A stretch of 64,000 nucleotides of DNA from JALZKA01 sp963753385 (lineage in GTDB: Bacteria; Actinomycetota; Thermoleophilia; Solirubrobacterales; 70-9). Of the stretch, positions 55,835 through 64,000 are shown piece by piece. The translations under genes were made by a program, and so were the position numbers. Under the pieces are notes generated by a model that saw nothing but the letters and a program-made list of their open reading frames with translations, did no database searches and was not told where the DNA came from. Numbering within the stretch: position 1 is the first letter of the stretch; each line of letters opens with the position of its first letter. Where the stretch lies: the NCBI GenBank assembly GCA_963753385.1, contig CAVWCC010000008.1, positions 1,054,001-1,118,000 on the forward strand, written 5' to 3'.

Positions 55835-57356
55835 ATGGGTATCCGCACCGGCCGGCAATATCTCGATTCGCTGCGCGACGATCGCCAGATGTGGATCGAC
55901 GGCGAATGCGTGAAGGACGTCACGCAGGACCGCCGCTTCGCGGCCGCCGCCCACACGCATGGCCGAGCTCTACGAGATGCAGCACGATCCGGCGCTGCGC
56001 GACACGCTGACCTATGCCGTCGCCGACGAGCGGCGAGCGCGTCGGCCTGTCGTTCATCCAGCCGAAATCGATCGACGACCTGATCCGCCGCCGCACCATG
56101 GTGAAGACCTGGATGGACGCGACCTGCGGCATGTTCGGCCGCAGCCCGGATTTCATGAACATCACGCTGACCGGCTTCGCCTCCGCGGCCGAGACGTTCG
56201 GCGCGCGCGACAAGAAGTTCAGCCGACAACATCTGGAACTACTACCTGCATTGTCGCGAGAACGACGTCGCGATGACCCACACGCTGATCAACCCGCAGG
56301 TCGACCGCTCCAAGCCGGTGGAGCAGCAGGACAAGGATCTCGCCGCCAAGATCGTGCAAGGAGACCGACGCCGGCATCGTCGATCAGCGGCGCCCGCATG
56401 GTGTCGACGCTGTGCGCCTATTCGCACGACCTGCTGGTGATGCCCTCGACCTATCTGGCCAACAACGAGGAGGCGCAAGCCCTACGCGTTCGGCTTCGCG
56501 ATCGCCGGTCAACGCGCCGGGGCTGCGGTTCGTCTGCCGGCCGTCGGTGATCCACCATGGATGCCGGCTCGCCGATGGACTATCCGCTCTCGGCGCGGCT
56601 CGACGAGACCGACGCGATGGTGGTGTTCGACAACGTGCTGGTGCCGTGGGAGCGCGTGTTCATCCACCGCGACGCCGAGATGTGCAACGGTCTCTACAAC
56701 CGCACCGGCGCGATGCCGCAGATCATGCATCAGTTCTCGACCAAGAACCTCGCCAAGGCCGAGTTCATGATGGCGGTCGCGTTCGCGATCGCGCGCTCGA
56801 CCAAGATCGACGCGCATCTGCACGTGCAGGGCATGCTGGCCGAGATGATCCAGTACACCGAGTTCGTGCGCGCCTGCCTGCGCGCGAGCGAGGCGGACGC
56901 GGAGCCGAACGCGCGCCGGCTTCATGACGCCGGCCGCGATGCCGCTGTGGACCGTGCGGATGATGTTCCCGAAAATGTTCATCCGCATGTGCGAGATCAT
57001 CCAGACGCTCGGCGCCGGCGGGCTCGTCGCGGTGCCGTCCTATGCGGAGCTGAACGGGCCGATCGCGGCGGATGTCGAGACCTATTTCCAGGCCGCCAAT
57101 GCCGAACTCGCGCTACCGGATCAAGCTGTTCCGCCTCGCGTTCGACGCCGCGGTGTCGTCGTTCTCCGGCCGCCAGCAGCTCTACGAGCGCTACTATTCG
57201 GGCGATCCGGTCCGGCTCGCCGCGACGCTCTACGACATCTACGACAAGAACACCTATGTCGACCGCATCGGCGAACTGCTCGACGATCTCGAAGGGCGGC
57301 AGAACGAGGCCGGAAATCCGATGAAGTTCCGGCCGCATCTCGCGGCGGCGGAATGA
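55835..57356 (+). CDS. 4-Hydroxyphenylacetate 3-monooxygenase-type (HpaB) oxygenase, at least six frameshifts
   Basis: About 507 aa. MGIRTGRQYLDSLRDDRQMW (GGGAGA ribosome site), ERVGLSFIQPKSIDDLIRRR, MFGRSPDFMNITLTGFASAA, VLVPWERVFIHRDAEMCNGL, GMLAEMIQYTEFVRACLRAS and RIKLFRLAFDAAVSSFSGRQ are HpaB features spread over all three frames. Breaks near 55,960, 56,033, 56,222, 56,360-56,390, 56,480-56,520, 56,920 and 57,110. It hydroxylates a phenolic acid to the catechol substrate of LigAB. No flavin reductase gene is seen. Confidence 0.88.
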
Positions 57357-58217
57357 TCAGATCGGATTGCGCGCGAGGTGGGGTAGCAGCAGCGCGTTCA
57401 CCTGCTCGCGGCATCTGATCCTGCGTGAAGTGCCCGCCGCCCGGCAGCACGGCGAACTGGTACGGACCTGAGACCTCGTCGCGCGTGCCTTCCGCGGCCG
57501 GCGGCCCGACCGTGTCGTCGGCATCACCCCAGATGTAGAGCGTCGGCACGCGGATCGGCCCGAGCGGCGAGCGGATCGCGCCGCGCGCCCGATACCAGGC
57601 GAGCGCGGCTTCCATGGCGGCCGGATTGCCGAGCACCGACGAGGTGCTTTTCCTGCGCGGCCAGCGGCATGCCGGCCGCGGTCCAGCGCACGCGCAGCCA
57701 CTCGGCATCGTCTCGCCAGCACGACCGATGCCGCATCGGGTTCGAGGAAAGCGCGATGATGACGCGAGCGATGCTTCTGCTCGCCGTCGGGCAGCGCGAG
57801 CGCGCGGTTGAACGCGTTCGGATGCGGGCGCGACAGGATCGTGAGCGAAGCGAGCCGGTCGGGGATATTTGTCGGCGATGCCCCACGCGATACTGCCGCC
57901 CCAGTCGTGGCCGACGAGATGAAAGCGCTTGCCGCCGCCGCTCGCCGCCGCGATGTTCATCGCGTCCTCGACCAGCCGGTCGAAAGGTAGTTGCTCGTGT
58001 CGGCCGGGTCCGGCCGCGCGCCGGGCGAATAGCCGCGCTGGCTCGGCGCGACCGCGCGATAGCCGGCGCCGGCGAGCGCCGCGATCTGAGCATCCCAGGT
58101 GTGGAACGATTCCGCGAAGCCGTGCAGCAGCAGGACCAGCGGCGCGCCTTCCGGGCCGTCGGCCAGCACGTCGAACACGAGCCCAGCACCGGTCGGAACT
58201 TTCAGAAGCGCGGCCAC
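57357..58217 (-). CDS. Alpha/beta hydrolase of epoxide hydrolase/dehalogenase type, about five frameshifts
   Basis: About 287 aa from MAALLKVPTGAGLVFDVLAD. LLLHGFAESFHTWD (oxyanion HGF), APSQRGYSPGARPD, VGHDWGGSIAWGIAD with an Asp nucleophile instead of Ser, IWGDADDTVGP and the C-terminal GGHFTQDQ His. An Asp nucleophile fits epoxide hydrolases and haloacid dehalogenases. Breaks near 57,980, 57,850, 57,710, 57,640 and 57,420. It ends exactly where the convergent HpaB-type gene ends. Confidence 0.85.
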
Positions 58218-58222
58218 GTGCC

Positions 58223-59190
58223 TTAGCCCACCCGGTAGCGGTTCGAGCCGGCGAGCAGCGCGGAGGCCTCCTTCACCATGCGGTCGACCACCTCGGCCGC
58301 CGGCGGGATGTCGGCGATCATGTCGACGCCCTCGCCGGCGATCACCGCCGCGGTGTCGAAATCGCCCGCGCTGCGCGCCTTGTCGTAGCGCGCGGCTTCC
58401 TCGGCCTGATGCTGCATCAGCTCGGCCTCGCGGCCGCGCCAGCGCTCGGAGAACTCATTGCGCAGCACGCGGCCCGTGTAGGGCGCCGGCCACACGTTGC
58501 GCCGCGCGATGTCGAACAGGATGCTGCGGATGGTCTTGTCGCCGCTCGCCGCGACGATGCGCTCCTTGGCGGCGGTGGCGCCGACCGCCTCTTGCGTCGC
58601 ATAGAAGCGCGTGCCGACGAGCGCGCCGTCCGCGCCGAGCATCAGCGCGGCGGCGACGCCCCGCCCGTCCGCGACGCCGCCCGCCGCCGCGACCGGGATG
58701 CCGCTTCGCGGCATCGACGACGGCCGGCACCAGCGCGAACGTCCCGCGCGCGTGGCCGTGGCCGCCACCTTCGGCGCCCTGCGCCACCAGCACATCTGCG
58801 CCATTGGCGGCGGCATCCTTGGCCTGCTCGACGGTCTGCACCTGGCAGATCATCAGCGCGCCGGCCTTCTTTATTTTCGGCGGCGTGCGGCTTGACGTCG
58901 CCGAACGACAGCATGATGGCCGCCGGCTTGCGCTCCAGCGCGATGTCCAGCAGCCGCGGGTTCTTCGCCATGCTCCAGGTGATGAAGCCGACGCCGACGC
59001 GCGCATCGCCCGCCGCGTCGAGCTCGCGCGTCAGCCATTCCTCGTTGCCGTAGCCGCCGCCAATGATGCCGAACGCCCCGGCCCGGGTTACCGTCGCGGC
59101 AAGCTTGCCGTCGGACACCAGGTCCATCGGAGCGAGCAGGATCGGGTGCTGGACCTTCAGCAACTCAGTCAGGCGCGTCGAAATCGGCAT
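58223..59190 (-). CDS. Nitronate monooxygenase (NMO/2-nitropropane dioxygenase family), two frameshifts
   Basis: About 322 aa. MPISTRLTELLKVQHPILLA, GAFGIIGGGYGNEEWL, VQTVEQAKDAAANGADVLVA, EGGGHGHARGTFALVPAVV and AAAGGVADGRGVAAALMLGA form the FMN-binding TIM barrel. Breaks near 58,877 and 58,700. It oxidises nitronates such as propionate 3-nitronate to semialdehydes; housekeeping detoxification or part of a nitro-compound route. Confidence 0.88.
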
Positions 59191-59233
59191 GTTGACCCTC
59201 CGGCGGCCGGCAGACTAATCCGTCAACCGGACA

Positions 59234-60430
59234 ATGTCTCAAGCGATTCCCAAGCTGATCCTGGCCGCCGCCCTGGCATGGTCCCCGGCGTGCGCAGTCG
59301 CGCAGGAAGCGCCTGCCGGGCTCGCACCCTTCGTGCAGGCGCTCTGGCCGGACGCGCAGGCGAAAGGCGTCTCGCGGAAAACCTTCGACGCGGCCTTCGC
59401 CGGGCTCACGTCCGACCCGCGCGTCGCCGCGATCACCCGCCGGCAGCCCGAATACAACAGCGCGGTCGGCACATACGTCAACGCCATCGCGTCCCCGGCG
59501 CGCATCGCGGGCATCGCCGCGCGGGCGACGCAGTGGAAGCAAACGCTCGACGCCATCGAGCAACAATACGGCGTCGATCGCTGGATCATCCTCTCTATTT
59601 GGGGAATCGAGACTTCGTTCGGCGCGAACACCGGCGGCTTCGACGTGATCCGCTCGCTCGCCACGCTGGCGGCGATCGGCTACCGCACGGCCTACTTTCG
59701 CGAGGAGTTGCTGGCGGCGCTGCAGATCCTGCAGGACGGCCACGTGGCGCGCGAGAAGATGACCGGCTCGTGGGCCGGCGCGATGGGGCAGCCGCAGTTC
59801 ATGCCGTCGAATTTCAGCGCGCTCGCGGTCGACTTCGACCGCAACGGCCGCAAGGACATCTGGACCAGCGTGCCCGACGTGCTCGGCTCGATCGGCAACT
59901 ACTTCCGCCATCACGGATGGAAGGAAGGGATTGGACTGGGGCTACGAGGTCACGATCCCGCGCGGTTTCGACTACCGCCAGAGCCGCGGCACGTTCGCCG
60001 ACTGGGCAAGGCGCGGCGTCACGCGGGCGGACGGAAAGCCATTACCCGAAAGCGGCGACGCGATCCTGCTGTTTCCGAGCGGCGCCGCGGGGCCGGCATT
60101 TCTGGTGACGGAGAACTTCTCCGTGATCAAGCGCTACAACATTTCCGACTCGTTCGCGCTCGCGGCCGGCCAGTTGATCGAATCGCGCGCGCGGCCTCGA
60201 CCCGATCCGCGCGGCCTGGCCGGCGGATGATCGCCAGCTCACGCGCGAGCAGCGCATGGCGCTACAGCGCCGGCTGCAGGCGCTCGGTCACACGGTGAAC
60301 GATTTCGAAGGGCGGATCGACTTCGACCTGAGGGACTCGATCCGAATCGAGCAGGCGAAGCACGGCATGCGGCCGGACGGGCATCCGACAGCAGCGTTGC
60401 TGGAGAAGATCGGGCCCGTAGCGAGACTAG
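59234..60430 (+). CDS. MltB-type lytic murein transglycosylase, two or more frameshifts
   Basis: About 400 aa. A signal peptide LILAAALAWSPACAVAQEAP precedes the SLT domain: IWGIETSFGANTGGFDVI holds the catalytic Glu, MGQPQFMPSNFSALAVDFDR and DWGYEVTIPRGFDY follow. The C-terminal peptidoglycan-binding domain (RRLQALGHTVNDFEGRID) is after breaks near 59,932 and 60,190. The exact 3' end is unclear, near 60,420-60,430, against the convergent PrpF gene. It cleaves glycan strands in the periplasm; unrelated to the catabolic genes around it. Confidence 0.88.
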
Positions 60431-61530
60431 ACTGGACTAGACGAGCCTTGGAGCAAGCGTGTCGGGACCAGCACCTCGCCTTTCATGATCGGGCGCGCTG
60501 TGCGCAGCGTGCCGGCAACCACGTCCATCTCCGCGCCTTTGCCAGTCGTGCTCAGCAGCACGTCCACCATGCCGGACGGATGCTCGATCCACACGGTGCG
60601 CGGATTGGCGTCGTCGGCCTTGGCCAGCTCATGCGCGATCGTGCCTTCGAGCGCACAGGCGGTGGACACGCACACCGCGCCGGTCACCGCATGGGCGGCG
60701 TGCAGCGCGTGTGGCGTGAGGTAGCGCGACGCGATGGTGCCGCCATCGCGCGCGGCGGCGAGCAGTCCGACTTTGGGGATCACCTTGTCGGCGCAGTCGC
60801 CGAACCCCATGCGGCGCCCGGCTTCAAGCCGGATGGACTCGATGCGGGCGAACAGCGCCTTGTTGGGATTGATCTCGGGACGGCCCTCGTAGCCGGTGAG
60901 CCCCAGGTCCGTCGCGCGCAGCATGATCATCGGCATCGCGACATCGATGCAGGTCACCTCGACGCCGTCGATCGTGTCGCGCACGTTGCCGGTCGGCAGC
61001 ATTTTTCCCGCGATCGAGCCGACCACATCCATGAAATTGAGGATGATCGGCGCTGCCGTGCCCGGCACGCCGTCGATGCGCGCATCGCCGGTGTAGACGA
61101 CCTTGCGGCCCGGAGTCTGCACCACGGCCTCGATGCGCGACTCGGTGTTGACGTTGTAGATCATCACGCGCGTCTCGCCGTCCTGCGCCGGAAACAGCCC
61201 GGTCTCGATCGCGAACGGCGCGACGCCCGCCAGCATGTTGCCGCAGGACGGATTGGTGTCGACGATCGGCTTGCCGACGTCGACCTGCGCGAACAGGTAA
61301 TCGACATCGACGCCGGGCCGCTCCGACTTCGACACGATCGCGACCTTGCTGGTCAGCGTGTCGGCGCCGCCGAGGCCGTCGATCTGGCGCAGGTCCGGCG
61401 AGCCCATCGCGGCGAGCAGCACGCGGTCGCGGGTCGCCACGTTCGACGGCAGGTCGTCGGCGCGGAAGTAGGGCCCGCGCGAGGTGCCGCCGCGCATGAA
61501 GATGCAGGGAATGCCGGTGAGGTCGCTCAT
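60427..61530 (-). CDS. PrpF-family isomerase, 4-oxalomesaconate tautomerase-like
   Basis: 367 aa, intact. CIFMRGGTSRGPYFRADDLP, GGADTLTSKVAIV, VDTNPSCGNMLAGVAPFAIE, MLPTGNVRDTIDGVEVTCID and YLTPHALHAAHAVTGAVCV match GalD/PrpF enzymes, which have the diaminopimelate-epimerase fold. GalD converts the keto and enol forms of 4-oxalomesaconate in protocatechuate 4,5-cleavage and gallate pathways, so it fits LigAB upstream in the window. Confidence 0.93.
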   Translation of the reverse strand: MSDLTGIPCIFMRGGTSRGPYFRADDLPSNVATRDRVLLAAMGSPDLRQIDGLGGADTLTSKVAIVSKSERPGVDVDYLFAQVDVGKPIVDTNPSCGNMLAGVAPFAIETGLFPAQDGETRVMIYNVNTESRIEAVVQTPGRKVVYTGDARIDGVPGTAAPIILNFMDVVGSIAGKMLPTGNVRDTIDGVEVTCIDVAMPMIMLRATDLGLTGYEGRPEINPNKALFARIESIRLEAGRRMGFGDCADKVIPKVGLLAAARDGGTIASRYLTPHALHAAHAVTGAVCVSTACALEGTIAHELAKADDANPRTVWIEHPSGMVDVLLSTTGKGAEMDVVAGTLRTARPIMKGEVLVPTRLLQGSSSPV

Positions 61531-61557
61531 GCGTCTCCGCCCATCTGTCTGGATACT

Positions 61558-62909
61558 TTAGGAACCGCGCGGCTGGCGCACAATCGCGTCGGTCATCGCG
61601 GGCGCGGCGCCGAGGTAGTTCGCCGGATCGCACAGCGCGCGCAGTTGGTCAGTCGGCAGCGCCGAACTGGCCGCCGGATCGGCGGCGAGCACATCGAACA
61701 GCGACTTGTCGCCTTCCAGCGCCCTGCGGCATGCCGCGTATACCACGTCATGCGCCTTCTGCCGGCCAAGATGCGGGGCGAGCCCCATCATGACCGCCTC
61801 GGCCACGATCAGCCCGCGCGTCATGTCGAGATTCTGGCGCATGCGCGCTGCATCGACCACGAGGCCCTCGGCCAGAACTTTCGCCTGCGCGAGCGACCCG
61901 GCCGTCAGGATGAAGCTCTCGCCCACCGCGAGCCATTCGACATGCCAGGGGCCGGTGGCGCGCTCGAAATCCTGGATCATGGCGTCGAGCATCAGGCCGG
62001 CGTGCTGGCGCACCGCCTTGGCGTTGGCGACGAGGATTTCCGACGAGATCGGGTTGCGCTTCTGCGGCATGGTGCTCGACGCGCCGCGATGAGTCGCGAA
62101 CGGCTCGAACACCTCACCGATCTCCGTCGCCATCAGCAGCATGACGTCGAAGCCGATCTTGCCGAGCGTGCCGGTGACGAGGCCGAGGAACTGGACCGTC
62201 TCGACGATCGCGTCGCGCGCCACGTGCCAGGTGATGGCCGGATCACCGAGGCCGAGCGCGCGGGCATACTCGCGCCGCACGTCGAGGCCCTTGTCGCCGA
62301 GCGAGGCGAGCGTGCCGGCGGCACCGCCGAGCTGCGCGACGAGCACGCGGGGCTTCAGCTCGCGCAGCCGCGCGGCGTGGCGATCCAGCATGGAAAGCCA
62401 GACGGCGCATTTGTAGCCGAAGGTGATCGGCAGCGCCTGCTGCAGATGGGTACGGCCGGCCATTGGCGTGTCGCGGTGCTTCGCGGCAAGCTTCGGCAAG
62501 CGCCGCCGCAACGGCCGCCATGTCGCGCTCGACCAGCGCGAGTCCGGCGCGCACCTGCAGCACCGTCGCAGTATCCATGATGTCCTGGGTGGTCGCGCCC
62601 CAGTGCACGTAGCGTCCGGCCTCGCCGAGCTGCGCAGAAAGCTGCCGCACCAGTCCGACGATCGGATAGCCGACGTTCTCGGCGTCGCGCTTGAGCACAT
62701 CGCGATCGAGCGCGATCGCCAGGCGCAAGCTTGGCGATCGCGTCGGCCGCCTCCTGCGGGATGACGCCGACGCGACCCTGCGCGACCGCGAGCGCCACCT
62801 CCGCCTCGACGTAACACCTGAGCAGATTGTCGTCGGAGAACACCGCCCGCATCTCGGGCGTGCCGAACATGTCCTTGAAGATGTCGCTGTCGAGGATCGT
62901 CGACGGCAT
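61558..62909 (-). CDS. Fumarase/adenylosuccinate-lyase superfamily lyase, PcaB-like, two frameshifts
   Basis: About 450 aa. ILDSDIFKDMFGTPEMRAVF, YCHWGATTQDIMDTATVL-type YVHWGATTQDIMDT, MAGRTHLQQALPITFGYK and the family signature SSTMPQKRNPISSE. Breaks near 62,730 and 62,490. The N-terminus and the GATTQD motif are closest to 3-carboxy-cis,cis-muconate cycloisomerases, although that enzyme belongs to the 3,4-cleavage branch; another addition-elimination reaction on a tricarboxylate is equally possible. Confidence 0.9.
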
Positions 62910-62919
62910 GGCGCGGCCT

Positions 62920-64000
62920 TCAAGCTTTCCCCGTGAACGCCCGATGCTCCCGGGCGTAGCGCACCAGCGCGGCGAAGCGATAGAGGCCGTGCACGAATTT
63001 TCCGTACGGCATGGTGATGAACAGCGCGAACACCACGCCGAGATGCAATGCGAGCAGCAGCGGCATCGCAGGCGTCGCGCGCAGCACGAGCAGCAAGAGG
63101 CCGGTCGCGCTGGTGAGGAACAGCATGGCGAGGAACGCGAACTCCATGCCGAAGCGCTGCTCGTCGGTCATCACCGGATCGCGCCGCAGCTTGGCAATCA
63201 TCAGGCCGAGCGGGCCGAAGATCAGCCCGATGCCGCCGATCGGTGCCGAGCACCACCGGCAGGTCCCACCACGGATAGGGTGCGATGCGGCCGAAGGCGT
63301 AGTGATAAACGGTCGCCACGCTGGTCGACGCGAAGCACAGCATGAAGCCGTAGAACGTCTGGTGGTGATAGAAGCGGCGCCGGTCGTTCGGCCGGTCATC
63401 GTGGTTGTAGCAGCCGATGCCGCCGCCATCGAGATAGCGCAGCTGTCCGGCTTCGCGGATCGCCTGCCAGAACGAGCCCGCGTCGAGCGAGACCGGATCG
63501 CCGATATCGCGCCAGAACGCGCGCAGGCCCATCGCCAGCGCGACGATCGCATAGAGGAACACCGCGCCGAACAGCGCCGCCATCGCGTTGTGCGGCATCA
63601 GCCGGTAGAACGCGCCCGGCCCGGTGTGGGTGCCGAACAGCACGCCCGCATCGTGCCACGCCGCGAAGCCGAGGATGAACGCCGCGACACTGAGCGCCGC
63701 CACCAGGCTGACCGCGAGGCCATTGCGCGCGAACAGCGGCGCCAGCGCCCGCGGCCACGCATAGGCCGCATAGGATTCCGCGCGCACCTGCGCCAGCACG
63801 CGCGGCACGTTCACGTCGAACTCGTGCGGCGGCGAGAACTGGCAGTCGACATAGCAGGCGCCGCAGGAATGGCAGAGGTTGGCGAGATAATTCAGGTCGC
63901 CGTCCGGAAATGCGCGGCGCATCTCCATGGCGGGAAACACCGCGCAAAGCCCCTCGCAATACCGGCACGAATTGCACACCGTCATCAGCCGGTCGGCTTC
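62920..64000 (-). CDS. tcuB: TcuB/CitB-type 4Fe-4S membrane oxidoreductase, partial at the right edge, one frameshift
   Basis: About 360 aa visible. Two 4Fe-4S motifs, CNSCRYCEGLC and CHSCGACYVDC, are followed by membrane helices (AVSLVAALSVAAFILGFAAW, FRDIGDPVSLDAGS loop). The open frame continues to the right edge (codons before the Met at 63985 read Glu-Ala-Asp-Arg-Leu), typical of TcuB, so the start is outside. A break near 63,245. TcuB reoxidises the FAD protein TcuA during tricarballylate-type oxidation; here it may serve a pathway intermediate. Confidence 0.9.

Noticed and set aside
55835..57356. A decayed pseudogene of HpaB.
   Set aside because: Conserved motifs of the whole family appear in order across all three frames, and neighbouring unrelated genes show the same density of indels, so sequencing error is the better explanation.
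1..64000. tRNA, rRNA, insertion sequences, phage or plasmid genes.
   Set aside because: I looked for tRNA-like cloverleaf ends, transposase and integrase motifs and found none that I could support.

Overview
The window is two unrelated bacterial genomes joined at about 13.71 kb. Positions 1-13,714 read as a high-GC actinobacterium of the Thermoleophilia (Solirubrobacterales/Gaiellales) type. The evidence is a secreted beta-helix protein with the Lys-rich C-terminal domain common in that group, SqdB, gatCAB with GTGA/ATGA overlaps, and dense actinobacterial codon use. Positions 13,713-64,000 read as an alphaproteobacterium of the Hyphomicrobiales (Bradyrhizobium/Xanthobacteraceae relatives). 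The evidence is Liv-type transporters, many aromatic and CoA catabolic genes, and three intergenic palindromic repeats of the kind found in those genomes. The join cuts a gene on both sides, so it is most likely an assembly or scaffolding chimera rather than a biological event.

Actinobacterial part. A tandem array of small NTF2/SnoaL-like genes runs off the left edge. It is followed by an HSL-type esterase, a secreted beta-helix protein, menF-like isochorismate synthase, ilvN, ilvB, a TetR regulator and sqdB, all on the minus strand. Then come a plus-strand glycosyltransferase, a small zinc-ribbon membrane protein, a GNAT gene behind a large stem-loop, and gatB-gatA-gatC. Two four-unit heptanucleotide repeats lie here, one at the end of ilvB and one in frame inside gatA.

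Alphaproteobacterial part. (a) 14.5-25.9 kb is a minus-strand catabolic block: LacI regulator, FAH-type hydratase, TIM-barrel isomerase, AroQ, enoyl-CoA hydratase, MaoC, SDR, KPR, acyl-CoA dehydrogenase, CoA-transferase, Gfo/Idh and epimerase. It is divergent from (b), a complete Liv ABC transporter plus cupin at 26.3-31.5 kb. (c) 31.7-38.4 kb is a molybdenum hydroxylase operon (FAD, 2Fe-2S and Mo subunits) with an embedded lactonase-like metallohydrolase, an SDR and an acyl-CoA ligase. It is divergent, across a MarR gene and a palindromic operator, from (d) 39.1-47.2 kb: AA_synth protein, HpaB-like monooxygenase, an enamidase homologue and a second complete Liv transporter. Blocks c and d look like an uncharacterised catabolic route for an N-heterocyclic or lactam compound. 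(e) 47.4-52.8 kb pairs a sulfite-oxidase-fold molybdoenzyme and cytochrome b with GT2, radical SAM, GT87 and TIGR04282-type genes. (f) 52.9-64 kb carries an acyl-CoA ligase, LigA/LigB extradiol dioxygenase, a second HpaB-type monooxygenase, hydrolase, nitronate monooxygenase, lytic transglycosylase, PrpF tautomerase, a PcaB-like lyase and TcuB. It is an aromatic ring-cleavage set.

Sequence quality. Nearly every longer gene after 13 kb contains one or more frameshifts (roughly 55-60 by eye). Most are explained by loss of one base from a homopolymer or of one GC/CG dinucleotide, while the encoded families stay intact on both sides. I treat them as consensus errors, annotate whole genes across them, and give approximate break positions. 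Coordinates of such genes are outer limits and their length is often not a multiple of three.
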